Source of the DNA: JBCCXZ01 sp965228005
Lineage (GTDB): Bacteria; Planctomycetota; Planctomycetia; Pirellulales; Lacipirellulaceae
Direction of reading: 5' to 3'
Assembly: GCA_965228005.1 (NCBI GenBank)
Contig: CBDDGV010000001.1
Coordinates: 992,001-1,056,000 of the forward strand
Length of the DNA stretch: 64,000 nt
In this document: one piece after another, positions 50,714-59,326 of the stretch
How positions within the stretch are numbered: position 1 is the first letter of the stretch
Layout of the letters: every line of letters begins with the position of its first letter
The notes under the pieces: model-generated
The model's database searches: none
What the model was told of the DNA's origin: nothing
What the model saw: the letters and a program-made list of their open reading frames with translations, nothing else
Program-made: the position numbers and the translations under genes

Positions 50714-51979
50714 ATGCGCGCCGTCGCGACCCTGCTGATCTCCGCTCTGACCGCCCTGCCCTCCCATGCCGACTGGCCTCAGTTCCGCGGCCCGACCGCC
50801 GACGGCATCGCCCCAGACGCGTCCCACCCCGCAGCGTGGGGCCCTGAGCAGAACCTCGCCTGGAAGGTTGCCGTGCCCGGCGACGGTTGGTCTTCGCCGA
50901 TCGTGACGGGCGACAAGGTGTTCGTAACCACGGCGGTCGAGTCCGACGTCGAGGGAGACGACGCGCAACCAACGGTCAGCTACCAACTCCACTGCCTCGA
51001 CCTCTCAACAGGCGAGACCCTGTGGAGCCGCGTCGCGGCCGAGCACGCCCCCAGCGTCCCCAAGCACAAGAAGAACACCTACGCCTCCGAAACCCCCGTC
51101 ACCGACGGCGACTGCGTCTACGCCTACTTCGGCATGACCGGCCTCTATTGCTACGACCTCGATGGCAACCTCGTCTGGGAGAAAGAGCTCCCCGCCTACC
51201 CAATGACCAACGACTGGGGCACCGGCAGCTCGCCCGCGCTGCACGGTGGCCGCATCTTCCTGCAGATCGACAACGAACAGAACTCGCACCTCATCGCCTA
51301 CAACGCCGCCGACGGCGAAGAAGTCTGGCGCCAACCGCGGGACGAGAAGACCGGTTGGAGCACCCCGTTCGTCTGGCAGAACAGCCTGCGGACCGAGCTG
51401 ATCGCCGCCGGCCGCACCGCCCGGTCGTACGACCCCGCCACGGGCGAGTTGCTCTGGCAGCTGACTGTCGGCGCGAAGACCTCGTCCACGCCCACCGCCG
51501 CGGGCGACCTGCTGTTCCTCGGCGGCAAGGACTACCGCGTGCCCGGCGGCGGCATCTTCGCTGTGCGGGCCGGCGGGTCCGGCGACATCACGCCGCCCGA
51601 CGGCAAGAGCCCCACCGACCACATCGCCTGGTTCACGTCCCAGACCGCACCCGGCGCCGCTTCGCCGATCGTCTACGACGGGCTGCTGCTCGTGCCCGAG
51701 CGCCGCGGGATCCTCTCCGGGGTCGACGTGGAAACGGGCGAGCGGCTGTTCAAGGAGCGGCTCCCCAACTCCCGCGTCTTCTGGGCTTCGCCCTGGGTCT
51801 GCGGCGACCAGGCCTTCGGACTCAACGCCGACGGAGAGACCTACCTATTCGCCCCGGGCCGCGAGTTCGAGATCACCGCCACCAATGCCCTCGACGACGA
51901 GTTCTGGGCCACCCCCGCCGTCGCCGACGGCAAGCTGGTCCTCCGCGGGGTGGATTTTCTCTACTGTATCGGCGAATGA
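50714..51979 (+). CDS. Secreted PQQ-like beta-propeller protein
   Basis: A 421-residue protein with a signal peptide (MRAVATLLISALTALPSHA). The mature sequence begins DWPQFRGPTADGIAPDA, a start shared by many planctomycete PQQ-binding-like outer-membrane or periplasmic proteins, and continues with repeated propeller blades of the form YCYDLDGNLVWEKEL and SYDPATGELLWQLT. It resembles BamB-like and quinoprotein propellers but lacks the Asp and disulfide arrangement of a dehydrogenase, so a binding or scaffolding role is more likely. The ATG was chosen by the ribosome site; upstream codons are Pro-rich and precede the signal peptide. Confidence 0.88.
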   Translation: MRAVATLLISALTALPSHADWPQFRGPTADGIAPDASHPAAWGPEQNLAWKVAVPGDGWSSPIVTGDKVFVTTAVESDVEGDDAQPTVSYQLHCLDLSTGETLWSRVAAEHAPSVPKHKKNTYASETPVTDGDCVYAYFGMTGLYCYDLDGNLVWEKELPAYPMTNDWGTGSSPALHGGRIFLQIDNEQNSHLIAYNAADGEEVWRQPRDEKTGWSTPFVWQNSLRTELIAAGRTARSYDPATGELLWQLTVGAKTSSTPTAAGDLLFLGGKDYRVPGGGIFAVRAGGSGDITPPDGKSPTDHIAWFTSQTAPGAASPIVYDGLLLVPERRGILSGVDVETGERLFKERLPNSRVFWASPWVCGDQAFGLNADGETYLFAPGREFEITATNALDDEFWATPAVADGKLVLRGVDFLYCIGE

Positions 51980-52028
51980 ACGACGAACTGCAGTCGGTTA
52001 CCGCCCCCCATTGCCGACTTCGTCACGC

Positions 52029-52919
52029 ATGATCCAGGCCAGAGAACTCCGCAAGTCGTTCGGCGAGATCATCGCTGTGGACGGCGTCTCGTTTGAACTC
52101 CAGCCGGGAGAATCCTTCGGCCTGCTCGGCCCCAATGGCGCCGGCAAGACCACCACGCTGAGCATCCTCACCGGCGTGCTGCGGCCCGACGCGGGCGAGG
52201 TCGTCCTCGAAGGGCGCCCCTTGAGCGGCGACCCCAACGCCCGCCGCGCACTGGGCATTGCGCCCCAGTCGATCGCGCTCTACGACGAGCTCACCGCCGC
52301 CGAGAACCTTACGTTCTTCGCCCGCCTCTACGGCCTCGCCGGCGCCGAGCTGAAAGACCGCGTCCGCTGGGCGTTGGACTTTGCCGAGCTTACCGATCGC
52401 GGCGGCGACCGTGTGAAGACCTTCTCCGGCGGCATGCAGCGGCGGCTCAACATGGCTGCCGCGCTGGTACACAACCCTTCGGTGATCGTCTTCGACGAGC
52501 CGACCGTCGGCGTCGACCCGCAGTCGCGCAACCACATCTTCGACCGCATCGAAAGCCTGCGTGCCGAGGGACGCACGATGATCTACACCACGCACTACAT
52601 GGAGGAGGCCCAGCGGCTGTGCGACCGGGTCGCCATCATGGACCGCGGACGCATCCTCGACGTCGGCACGGTCGACGACCTGATCGACCGCCACGGCGGC
52701 AGCTCGGTCGTGGCGGCGGAACTCACCAAACTGCCCGACGACCCCGGCCTGCTGCCGGCGCCGCTCGACGGCCTGCACCTCCGCTTCGAGTCCGACACGC
52801 CGCTGGAGGACGTCGGCCGGCTCGCCTCGTCAGGGGTCGCCTTCCAGACGCTCGAGATCGGCCGGCCCGACCTCGAAGCGGTTTTCCTCTCGCTCACCGG
52901 CAGGAGCCTCCGAGACTGA
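52029..52919 (+). CDS. ABC transporter ATP-binding protein (ABC-2 export type)
   Basis: A 296-residue ATPase. Walker A is GPNGAGKTTT, the Q loop GIAPQSIALYDELTA, signature FSGGMQRRLNMA, Walker B VIVFDEPTVGVD and H switch YTTHYMEEAQ. The C-terminal 80 residues form the regulatory tail typical of drug- and polysaccharide-exporting ABC-2 subunits. The stop overlaps the permease start (TGATG), so both subunits are made from one mRNA. The ATG at 52029 places the family start MIQARELRKSFG; the frame upstream is the antisense-like end of the preceding gene. Confidence 0.93.
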   Translation: MIQARELRKSFGEIIAVDGVSFELQPGESFGLLGPNGAGKTTTLSILTGVLRPDAGEVVLEGRPLSGDPNARRALGIAPQSIALYDELTAAENLTFFARLYGLAGAELKDRVRWALDFAELTDRGGDRVKTFSGGMQRRLNMAAALVHNPSVIVFDEPTVGVDPQSRNHIFDRIESLRAEGRTMIYTTHYMEEAQRLCDRVAIMDRGRILDVGTVDDLIDRHGGSSVVAAELTKLPDDPGLLPAPLDGLHLRFESDTPLEDVGRLASSGVAFQTLEIGRPDLEAVFLSLTGRSLRD

Positions 52920-54253
52920 TGCGATCCGTCCTCGCCATGGCCCTGAAAGACCTACGCATCATCAGCCGCGACTGGATGGGCATGTTCTTCATCGTCGCCT
53001 TCCCGGTGATGATGGGCACCTTTTTCGGGTCGATCTACGGCTCGTTCGGCGAAGAGCCCGCCGCGATCTCCATCGCCGTGGTCGACGAAGACCAGTCGCC
53101 CATGTCCCAGCGGTTCGTCGAGGGCCTTGGCGAAGGGGGCCGGCTCAACGTGCAGCAGATCCCCAAAGAAGAAGCCCAGGACAAAGTCCGCCGCGGCGAA
53201 CTGCTCGGCCTGATCGTCGTCCCCGAGTCGTTCGGCGAAACCGCCGGCATGATCTGGCAACAGGAGTCGCCCGCACTGCAGCTGGGCCTCGACCCGTCGC
53301 GCAAAGCCGAGGGCGCCATGCTCGAAGGGCTCATCATGCAGTCAGCGGGCAAGCTGGTGCAGGAGCGGCTCTCGAACCCCGCGTCGATGATCCCCCTGAT
53401 CTCAGACGCCCGCGAAGAAGTCGAGAAAGCCGAGGACATCTCACCCTCGCTGCGTCCCCTGCTCACTCAGATGCTCTCGTCACTCGAGAACTTCCTGACC
53501 GAGTGGGCCGAAGCCAACGCCGCAGAACAGCAGGCCGAAGGCGGCGAAGAAGGCGAGCCATCGTCGTCGGCGACCGCCATGGAAATCGTCCGCATCGAGC
53601 GGGTCGACGTCACCCGGCAGATCGCCGAAGGCAGTCAGGAAGCGCTGGTCCGCAAGATCCGCAGCGCCTGGGACATCAGCTTCCCCTCGGCCATGATGTG
53701 GGGCGTGCTCAGCTGCGCCGCGACGTTCGCTATCACGATCGTCCGCGAACGCAAGCAGGGCACGCTGCTCCGGCTGCAGGTGGCCCCCGTCTCGTGGAGC
53801 CAGGTCCTCGCCGGGAAGGGCCTTGCCTGCTACCTCACCATCCTGGGGGTCGTCGCCCTGATGGTCGCCCTCGGCGTGACGCTCGGCATGCGGCCCCGCA
53901 GCTATCCGCTGCTGGTCCTGGCAACGGGCTGCGTCGCCTTCTGCTTCGTCGGCATCATGATGCTGATGTCGGTCATCGGCAAAACCGAGGAAGCCGTCGG
54001 CGGCGCCGCCTGGGGCATCTTCGTCATCCTCGCCATGTTCGGCGGCGGCATGATCCCGCTCGCATTCTTGCCCGACATCTTGCGGATGTTCAGCGACCTC
54101 AGCCCCGTGAAGTGGAGCGTCCTCGCCCTGGAAGGCGCCATCTGGCGAGACTTTGCCTTCTCCGAGATGCTGCTGCCCTGCGGCGTGCTCTTGGGCATCG
54201 GCGGCGCCTGCCTGACCGCCGGGGTGATGGTGCTCGCCCGGTCGAGAACGTAG
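52919..54253 (+). CDS. ABC-2 type permease with large extracytoplasmic domain
   Basis: A 444-residue protein. One N-terminal helix (MFFIVAFPVMMGTFFGSIYG) precedes an extracytoplasmic domain of about 215 residues (ISIAVVDEDQSPMSQRFVEGL and a long charged coiled coil), then five helices starting near FPSAMMWGVLSCAATFAITIV with the ERKQGTLLRLQVAPVSW coupling motif. This is the YhiH/LinL-like layout of exporters for lipids, drugs or antibiotics. It is translationally coupled to its ATPase (TGATG) and is followed one base later by the next membrane protein gene. Confidence 0.9.
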   Translation: MRSVLAMALKDLRIISRDWMGMFFIVAFPVMMGTFFGSIYGSFGEEPAAISIAVVDEDQSPMSQRFVEGLGEGGRLNVQQIPKEEAQDKVRRGELLGLIVVPESFGETAGMIWQQESPALQLGLDPSRKAEGAMLEGLIMQSAGKLVQERLSNPASMIPLISDAREEVEKAEDISPSLRPLLTQMLSSLENFLTEWAEANAAEQQAEGGEEGEPSSSATAMEIVRIERVDVTRQIAEGSQEALVRKIRSAWDISFPSAMMWGVLSCAATFAITIVRERKQGTLLRLQVAPVSWSQVLAGKGLACYLTILGVVALMVALGVTLGMRPRSYPLLVLATGCVAFCFVGIMMLMSVIGKTEEAVGGAAWGIFVILAMFGGGMIPLAFLPDILRMFSDLSPVKWSVLALEGAIWRDFAFSEMLLPCGVLLGIGGACLTAGVMVLARSRT

Positions 54254-54254
54254 A

Positions 54255-54947
54255 GTGACGGCCACCGCTTCTCGCAACTCCGTCGCCGCCATGCCGCCGC
54301 GCCCAGAACGCAGACGCCTCTACTTGTGGCACGCGATCACTGCGGCCGTCATCTGGCTCGTGTTCACGGTGCTGACCCACCGCATCGTCTCGACCGGTCT
54401 GGACGACTACGACCCCGCCACGGTCGCGCTCACGACGGCGGGCTCGATCCTCGGGCCGATGACCGGGGCGATCAGCCGCAACTTCCAAGACTGCTGCCTC
54501 AAGTTTTCGCTCTGGCTGATGCTCCCCTGCCTCGCGGCGCTCAACGCGGGCGTGGCGGTTCAGCTCTTCACGCCGCCGAATCGTTGGTGGCAGCGCACCC
54601 TGCGGGTCACGGCTTGGCTGGCCGGACTGATCGTCTGGTTCGGGGGAGGCGTTTCTCCTTCCTCCACGCCCTGTCGTAGGCACGTGCCGCCCAGGACGCC
54701 CAGCCATCCCGCCGGCGAGCATCACTCCGCGTTCAGGGCCGCTAACCGCACCAGCCCCGCCACGACCGTCGACGAAGCCTCGTCCGCAGACGCCTTAGCG
54801 AGCCACTCGGCAAAGTCACCACTGAGTGTCTCACACTCTAAGAAACGCGCATTCTCGAAGTGCTCCGAGAGCGTGAACAACGCGCGGGTCACTTGCTCCG
54901 GCAGAGATTTGAATTCGGATTCGCCGTTGAATTCTATCAAGAAGTAG
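54255..54947 (+). CDS. Membrane protein downstream of the ABC exporter, doubtful C-terminus
   Basis: The first 130 residues look genuine: a basic start, helices YLWHAITAAVIWLVFTVL and VALTTAGSILGPMTG, then FSLWLMLPCLAALNAGVAVQL and VTAWLAGLIVWFGGG. The final 95 residues (after about 54660) are Ser/Arg-rich and lie exactly antisense to another open frame, so they are probably not meaningful. A +2 shift at about 54645 would end the protein after SFLHALS at 54679. Either a frameshift has extended the frame or the 3' end was replaced. No family recognised; it follows the permease by one base and may belong to the exporter. Confidence 0.55.
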   Translation: MTATASRNSVAAMPPRPERRRLYLWHAITAAVIWLVFTVLTHRIVSTGLDDYDPATVALTTAGSILGPMTGAISRNFQDCCLKFSLWLMLPCLAALNAGVAVQLFTPPNRWWQRTLRVTAWLAGLIVWFGGGVSPSSTPCRRHVPPRTPSHPAGEHHSAFRAANRTSPATTVDEASSADALASHSAKSPLSVSHSKKRAFSKCSESVNNARVTCSGRDLNSDSPLNSIKK

Positions 54948-54967
54948 CTCCGATTTTCGCACGCCAA
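54722..54967 (-). CDS. Possible 81-residue orphan protein or gene remnant
   Basis: The product has a balanced, protein-like composition (FNGESEFKSLPEQVTRALFT, LEWLAKASADEAS-type helices) and an amphipathic C-terminal helix. The only in-frame start is a TTG at 54967 directly after a stop codon, without a clear ribosome site, so it may be a gene that has lost its 5' part. It is lower in GC than its neighbours and overlaps the doubtful tail of the plus-strand membrane protein. No family recognised. Confidence 0.4.
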   Translation of the reverse strand: MACENRSYFLIEFNGESEFKSLPEQVTRALFTLSEHFENARFLECETLSGDFAEWLAKASADEASSTVVAGLVRLAALNAE

Positions 54968-55602
54968 CTAGACCAAGGACCCAGTAGTTTCTTCTTACCG
55001 ATTACTCGGTTCTCGTTAGCGGAACGTCGCCCCCTGGATCGTGGAGGAACTTGCACTCCGCACGCGTCGCCACTACTAGTCCTCCAATAGAACTCCATTC
55101 GTCCAAACGCGTTTGAACACTAGACCAAAGAATCTATGTGTGAACTGCACTTTACGCGCGTTCCTTAGGATTTCTTAAGAGTTCCAACTGGGACCTGAAC
55201 AAACGGCAGGAAATCCGACCGGCGAGCAACGGACTAACTGCAATGCCCTGCGGGACGGACGCACTACGAAAGGAGGGACCGCGAGAACGTGGGGTAGGAA
55301 GATAGATCGTCGGAGGGCAATCGTCAGAGAATCGTAACAAGCCGACAGCCTCGTGAATACCGGTGAACCGGACTGAGCGACAGAAGCGGTCCGTACTCTG
55401 ATAGGCCGGCTGGCTGGTACTCCAAGCGCTGCAAGTGATTCGGGCGGAGACACCAGCGTGCCTTGAGGTGTGAAACGTCCAGGCGACAGCTGCGAGTCGG
55501 CCCAGGCCCCCCCGGCAGACACAACGCGCCGAAAAGCCCTTGCAGCCCTGCTGGGCCCCGATATACTGTTCGCAAGTACACTACTCCGGCGGAGGGCCAG
55601 CC
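54968..55602. other. Low-GC intergenic region with hairpin-rich, RNA-like segment
   Basis: This 635-base stretch has no supported gene and is visibly poorer in GC than the flanks up to about 55340. Between 55180 and 55480 short stable hairpins occur: CCGCG-AGAA-CGTGG at 55279-55292, CCGG-TGAA-CCGG at 55360-55371 (enclosed by CTC/GAG at 55350-55377), and ACACC/GGTGT at 55450-55471. GTCGG at 55309-55313 can pair with CCGAC at 55342-55346 or with 55214-55219. The comM promoter at 55540 lies beyond it, so it is not comM leader. A non-coding RNA is possible; no family is assigned. Confidence 0.5.
55540..55567 (+). promoter_or_regulatory. Sigma-70 promoter of comM
   Basis: TTGCAG at 55540-55545 and TATACT at 55562-55567 are spaced by 16 bases, 36 bases before the GTG start of comM. 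The ribosome site GGAGG lies between the -10 box and the start. Confidence 0.7.
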
Positions 55603-57141
55603 GTGCTTGCGAAGCTGCAGACTTACAGCCTCCTGGGCGTCGACGCCCTGCCGGTCGAGGTGGAAGTGGACGTCTCGCCCGCCGCGGCCCCCAAGATCGT
55701 CCTGGTCGGGCTGCCGGAAGCCACCGTCAAAGAGAGCACCCACCGCATCGAGCGGGCGCTGGTCAACAGCGGATACGTCCGGCCCGAGAACCGGGTCGTC
55801 ATCAACCTCGCCCCCGCCGAGCTCCCGAAGCAGGCCGCGTCGTTCGATCTGCCGATCGCCCTGGGTCTGTTGGCCGCCAGCGGGCAGCTCGACTCGGTGA
55901 GGCTCGCGACCTACGCCGTTGCCGGCGAGCTGGCCCTCGACGGCGCCACTCGGCCGACACGCGGCGCATTGTCGATGGCGATGGCCGCCGCCCGCACCCC
56001 CGGCGTCCGCGGCATCGTCGTGCCCTCGACCAACGCCGCGGAAGCCGCCGTCGTCGAAGGCGTCGAGGTGATCGCCGTCGACAGCGTCACCCAAGCGGCC
56101 GCCTTCTTCGCCGAACAACTGGAGGTGCCCCCGACCCCCTCTCGGCTCGACGAACTGTTCGCCGCTCTGGGCGGGTACGCCGACGACTTCGCCGACGTCC
56201 GCGGGCAGGAGATGGCCAAGCGGGCCATCACCATCGCGGCGGCAGGCGGGCACAACCTCCTGATGGTCGGCCCCCCCGGCTCGGGCAAGACCATGCTCGC
56301 CAAACGGGTGCCGTCCGTGCTGCCGGGCCTGAGCGCCGACGAGTCCATCGAGACTACCCGCGTCTACAGCGTGCTCGGCAAGCTCCCCAACGGCAAGCCG
56401 CTGCTGGCCCGCCGCCCCTTCCGCGCCCCGCACCACACCATCAGCAACGCCGGACTCGTCGGCGGCGGCTCGGTGCCCTCCCCTGGCGAGATCAGCCTCG
56501 CCCACAACGGCGTGCTCTTCCTCGACGAGCTGCCCGAGTTCAACCGGCAGACCCTCGAGGTGCTCCGCCAACCTCTGGAAGACGGCTACGTCTCCATCAG
56601 CCGTGCGTTGCAATCCTCCGACTTCCCCGCCGATTTCATGCTGATCGCCTCGCTCAACCCCTGCCCCTGCGGCTTCCGGAACGACCCCCGGCGGCAGTGC
56701 CACTGCAGCGTCCCCCAAATCGAGCGGTATATGAGTAAGATCAGCGGCCCGCTGCTCGACCGCATCGACCTGCACATCGAGGTCCCGGCGGTCTCGTTCA
56801 ACGAGCTCTCCGCGGCCGCAAGCGGCACCGACAGCCGCACGATGCGGGAGACGGTCACCGAGGCTCGAAAACGCCAGTGCGAGCGTTTCCGGGGCAACGG
56901 CACCCGGACGAATGCCCATATGTCGTCACGCCAGCTCCGCGAGGTCTGCCCACTCGACCATGCGTGCAGCAAGCTGCTCGAGCAGAGCGTCGACCAGCTC
57001 GGCCTCTCCGCCCGGGCGCACGACAAGGTGCTGCGAGTCGCCCGCACGATCGCCGACCTCGACGGCGCCGACACGCTCGGCGTCGAACACATCAGCGAAG
57101 CGGTCAACTACCGCATGCTCGACCGGCAGTTTTGGAGCTAG
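55603..57141 (+). CDS. comM: YifB/ComM-family magnesium-chelatase-like AAA+ ATPase
   Basis: A 512-residue protein of normal length. The N-terminal ChlI domain holds SLLGVDALPVEVEVDVSPA, VVINLAPAELPKQAASFDLP and SMAMAAARTPG. The AAA+ part has Walker A VGPPGSGKTMLAKR (Lys about 229), FRAPHHTISNAGLVGGG, Walker B GVLFLDELPEF, and the zinc-like cysteines in SLNPCPCGFRNDPRRQCHC. ComM is a hexameric helicase that drives branch migration during natural transformation. Start GTG with GGAGG 8 bases upstream; in-frame codons further up lie inside the promoter. Its end overlaps the convergent helicase gene by 4 bases. Confidence 0.95.
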   Translation: MLAKLQTYSLLGVDALPVEVEVDVSPAAAPKIVLVGLPEATVKESTHRIERALVNSGYVRPENRVVINLAPAELPKQAASFDLPIALGLLAASGQLDSVRLATYAVAGELALDGATRPTRGALSMAMAAARTPGVRGIVVPSTNAAEAAVVEGVEVIAVDSVTQAAAFFAEQLEVPPTPSRLDELFAALGGYADDFADVRGQEMAKRAITIAAAGGHNLLMVGPPGSGKTMLAKRVPSVLPGLSADESIETTRVYSVLGKLPNGKPLLARRPFRAPHHTISNAGLVGGGSVPSPGEISLAHNGVLFLDELPEFNRQTLEVLRQPLEDGYVSISRALQSSDFPADFMLIASLNPCPCGFRNDPRRQCHCSVPQIERYMSKISGPLLDRIDLHIEVPAVSFNELSAAASGTDSRTMRETVTEARKRQCERFRGNGTRTNAHMSSRQLREVCPLDHACSKLLEQSVDQLGLSARAHDKVLRVARTIADLDGADTLGVEHISEAVNYRMLDRQFWS

Positions 57142-59171
57142 GCACGCTTCCGCGCACCTCGGCCAGACTTAGCCCTACCAGACTGCGGCCGGCCTGCCGC
57201 CTTCGAGGCCTTCGCCTTCTCCTGCGCCTTTTCAGCCTGGCCGGTCATCTCGTACAGGAAGCGGCTCGGGATCGTTTCCCTCGCCTTGCCCCACTTACGT
57301 CGGGACAGCGAGAACGAGAGCGTCAGCCGCTCTTGGGCCCGCGTGACGCCGACGTAGCACAGCCGCCGCTCTTCGTCGATCGCCGCCCCGTCCGCCTCCA
57401 CCGACCGACGGTGCGGCAGGATGCCCTCCTCCATCCCCACCAGGTAGACGTGGCTGAACTCCAGGCCCTTCGCGGAGTGCAGCGTCATCAAGGCGACCGC
57501 GTTCTGCTCCAGGCGGCTCTCTTTGTCGTCGGTGCTGTCCCGGGCGCCCACTGCGACGTCGTCTAGAAATCCTTCCAGGGTGGGCGACGACGAACTACCC
57601 GCATAGGTCCCGGCTGCGTTGACGACCTCTTCGATCGAGGCGAGCCGGGCCTCGCGGTCGTTCGGGTCGGGGTACGCACGCTCGATTTCGTCGCGGTAGC
57701 GGGTCTGGCGAAGGCACTCGGTGACCAGCGTCGGCAGGTCGTCCCCCGCGGCCGCTCGCTGCAGCGTCGCGACCAACTCCGACATCTCTGCGAGCCCGTT
57801 CGTGGCAGCGACGCTGAGCCCTTCCACCCCTGCGTGGTCCTTCACGACCGACCACACCGGCTCGCCCCGCTCGACCGCTGCCGCTACTAGCTTCTTCACC
57901 GCCGCTGGCCCCAGGCCGCGGGGCGGCGTGTTGATCACGCGCAGCAGCGATGGCTCGTCGTTGGGGTTCGAGACCACGCGGAGGTAGGCAATCAGGTCTT
58001 TCACCTCCTTCCGGTCGAAGAAACTCATCCCGCCCATCAGCACGTAGGGGATGTTCGCCCGCCGCAGCTCCGCCTCGAAGGTGCGCGGCTGCTCGTTGGT
58101 CCGGCACAGGATGGCAAAGTCCCCGGCCCGCAGTTCCGGCATGGTGAGCATGTGACCCAGGTCGGCGACCACCTGCTGGGCCTCGGCCGCCTCGTCCTGT
58201 GCCTGCAGCACGCGCGGCCGCTCGCCGCCGGGCCGCGCCGGGCGGAGCACCTTGTCGTGCCGCACCTTGTTGAAACCGATCAGCGTGTTCGCGAAGCCGA
58301 GGATCGCCGCGGTCGACCGGTAGTTCTCTTCCAGCAGCACGACCTTGGCCTCGGGCCAGTCTTTGCTGAACCGCAGGATGTGCTCGACCTCGGCGCCGCG
58401 CCACGCGTAGATCGATTGGTCGTCGTCCCCCACCACGCACAGGTTCCGGTGCTGGGCGGCGAGCCCCTTCACGATCTGGTACTGGCTCTGGTTCGTGTCC
58501 TGGTACTCGTCGATCATGATGTAGTCGAACTGCGAGGCCTCCTGCTTCCGCACTTCGGGCGACTCCGCGAAGAGTTGCTGGGTGAGCAGCAGCAAGTCGT
58601 CGAAGTCGACCGCCCCCTTCGCTTTCAGTCCGGACGCGTAGCGGCGGTAGGCGGCGGCCGCGAGGTGTTCGCGGTCTGTCTCGGCAACCGCCGCGGCATC
58701 GCTGGGCGTGAGCGACCGGTTCTTCCAGCCGCTGACGATCGCCAGCATGTCGCCCGGCCGCAGCGACTCCGCCGGGCAGCGGATCGCCCGCAACGCCGCC
58801 CGGGCCTCCGCTTCCTGGTCGCCGCGGTCGCAAATCACGAACCGCTCGGGGTAGCCCAGCATCGTGATGTGCCGCCGCAGCACCCGGACGCACAGCGAGT
58901 GGAACGTGGAGATAGACGGCCGCTCCTTGGAGTCCGCCTTCTTCTTGCGGGCCTTCAGGAGCGCCCCGGCGCGCTGCTGCATCTCGGCAGCGGCCTTGCG
59001 GGTGAAGGTTACGGCCAGGATCCGCCCCGGGGGGACGCCGCCGCGGATGAGGTGGGCGATGCGGTGCGTGACCACGCGGGTCTTGCCGGTGCCGGCCCCG
59101 GCCAGCACGAGCAGCGGGCCTTCCACCGACCGGACCGCGTCCGCCTGCGCTGGATTGAGTCCGTTTCCCAT
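57138..59171 (-). CDS. UvrD/PcrA-family DNA helicase
   Basis: A 677-residue SF1A helicase. Motif I VLAGAGTGKTRVVTHRI (K30), Ia AVTFTRKAAAEM, II DYIMIDEYQDTNQSQ, III VVGDDDQSIYAWRGAEV, IV VLLEENYRST, V MTLHSAKGLEFSHVYLVG and VI RRLCYVGVTRAQERLTL are all present. The C-terminal 30 residues are Lys/Ala-rich and basic. It unwinds DNA in nucleotide-excision and mismatch repair and rolling-circle replication. The ATG at 59171 gives the family start (GLNPAQADAV); the frame upstream is Pro/Arg-rich. Confidence 0.95.
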   Translation of the reverse strand: MGNGLNPAQADAVRSVEGPLLVLAGAGTGKTRVVTHRIAHLIRGGVPPGRILAVTFTRKAAAEMQQRAGALLKARKKKADSKERPSISTFHSLCVRVLRRHITMLGYPERFVICDRGDQEAEARAALRAIRCPAESLRPGDMLAIVSGWKNRSLTPSDAAAVAETDREHLAAAAYRRYASGLKAKGAVDFDDLLLLTQQLFAESPEVRKQEASQFDYIMIDEYQDTNQSQYQIVKGLAAQHRNLCVVGDDDQSIYAWRGAEVEHILRFSKDWPEAKVVLLEENYRSTAAILGFANTLIGFNKVRHDKVLRPARPGGERPRVLQAQDEAAEAQQVVADLGHMLTMPELRAGDFAILCRTNEQPRTFEAELRRANIPYVLMGGMSFFDRKEVKDLIAYLRVVSNPNDEPSLLRVINTPPRGLGPAAVKKLVAAAVERGEPVWSVVKDHAGVEGLSVAATNGLAEMSELVATLQRAAAGDDLPTLVTECLRQTRYRDEIERAYPDPNDREARLASIEEVVNAAGTYAGSSSSPTLEGFLDDVAVGARDSTDDKESRLEQNAVALMTLHSAKGLEFSHVYLVGMEEGILPHRRSVEADGAAIDEERRLCYVGVTRAQERLTLSFSLSRRKWGKARETIPSRFLYEMTGQAEKAQEKAKASKAAGRPQSGRAKSGRGARKRA

Positions 59172-59326
59172 CTCGTCGGCCGGTCCCTGGGCTAGCGGCA
59201 AAGCCCGTGATCCTACGCCCCCCGGCGGCGGGAGAACACCCGCCCGGCGGACAAGGTTGACGCCCAACCGCCGCGATCCGTAGACTCCAGGCTTGTCCAC
59301 TGCTTGGCGAGGGAGCGTAACCGACT

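Noticed and set aside
55331..55346. TCGTAACAAGCC resembling the 3' end of 16S rRNA
   Set aside because: Only about 10 bases match and no other rRNA sequence surrounds it; coincidence.
55250..55480. RNase P RNA or tmRNA
   Set aside because: The conserved core sequences of either RNA (for example GGAAAGTC of RNase P or the tRNA-like ends of tmRNA) are missing on both strands.
55175..55522. Short minus-strand frames with Pro/Ser/Arg-rich products
   Set aside because: No ribosome site, and they lie over the putative structured RNA; more likely translations of RNA-coding sequence.
55324..56919. A 531-codon minus-strand frame through comM and the intergenic region
   Set aside because: Antisense of comM. 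Its last part crosses the hairpin-rich segment without protein-like composition.
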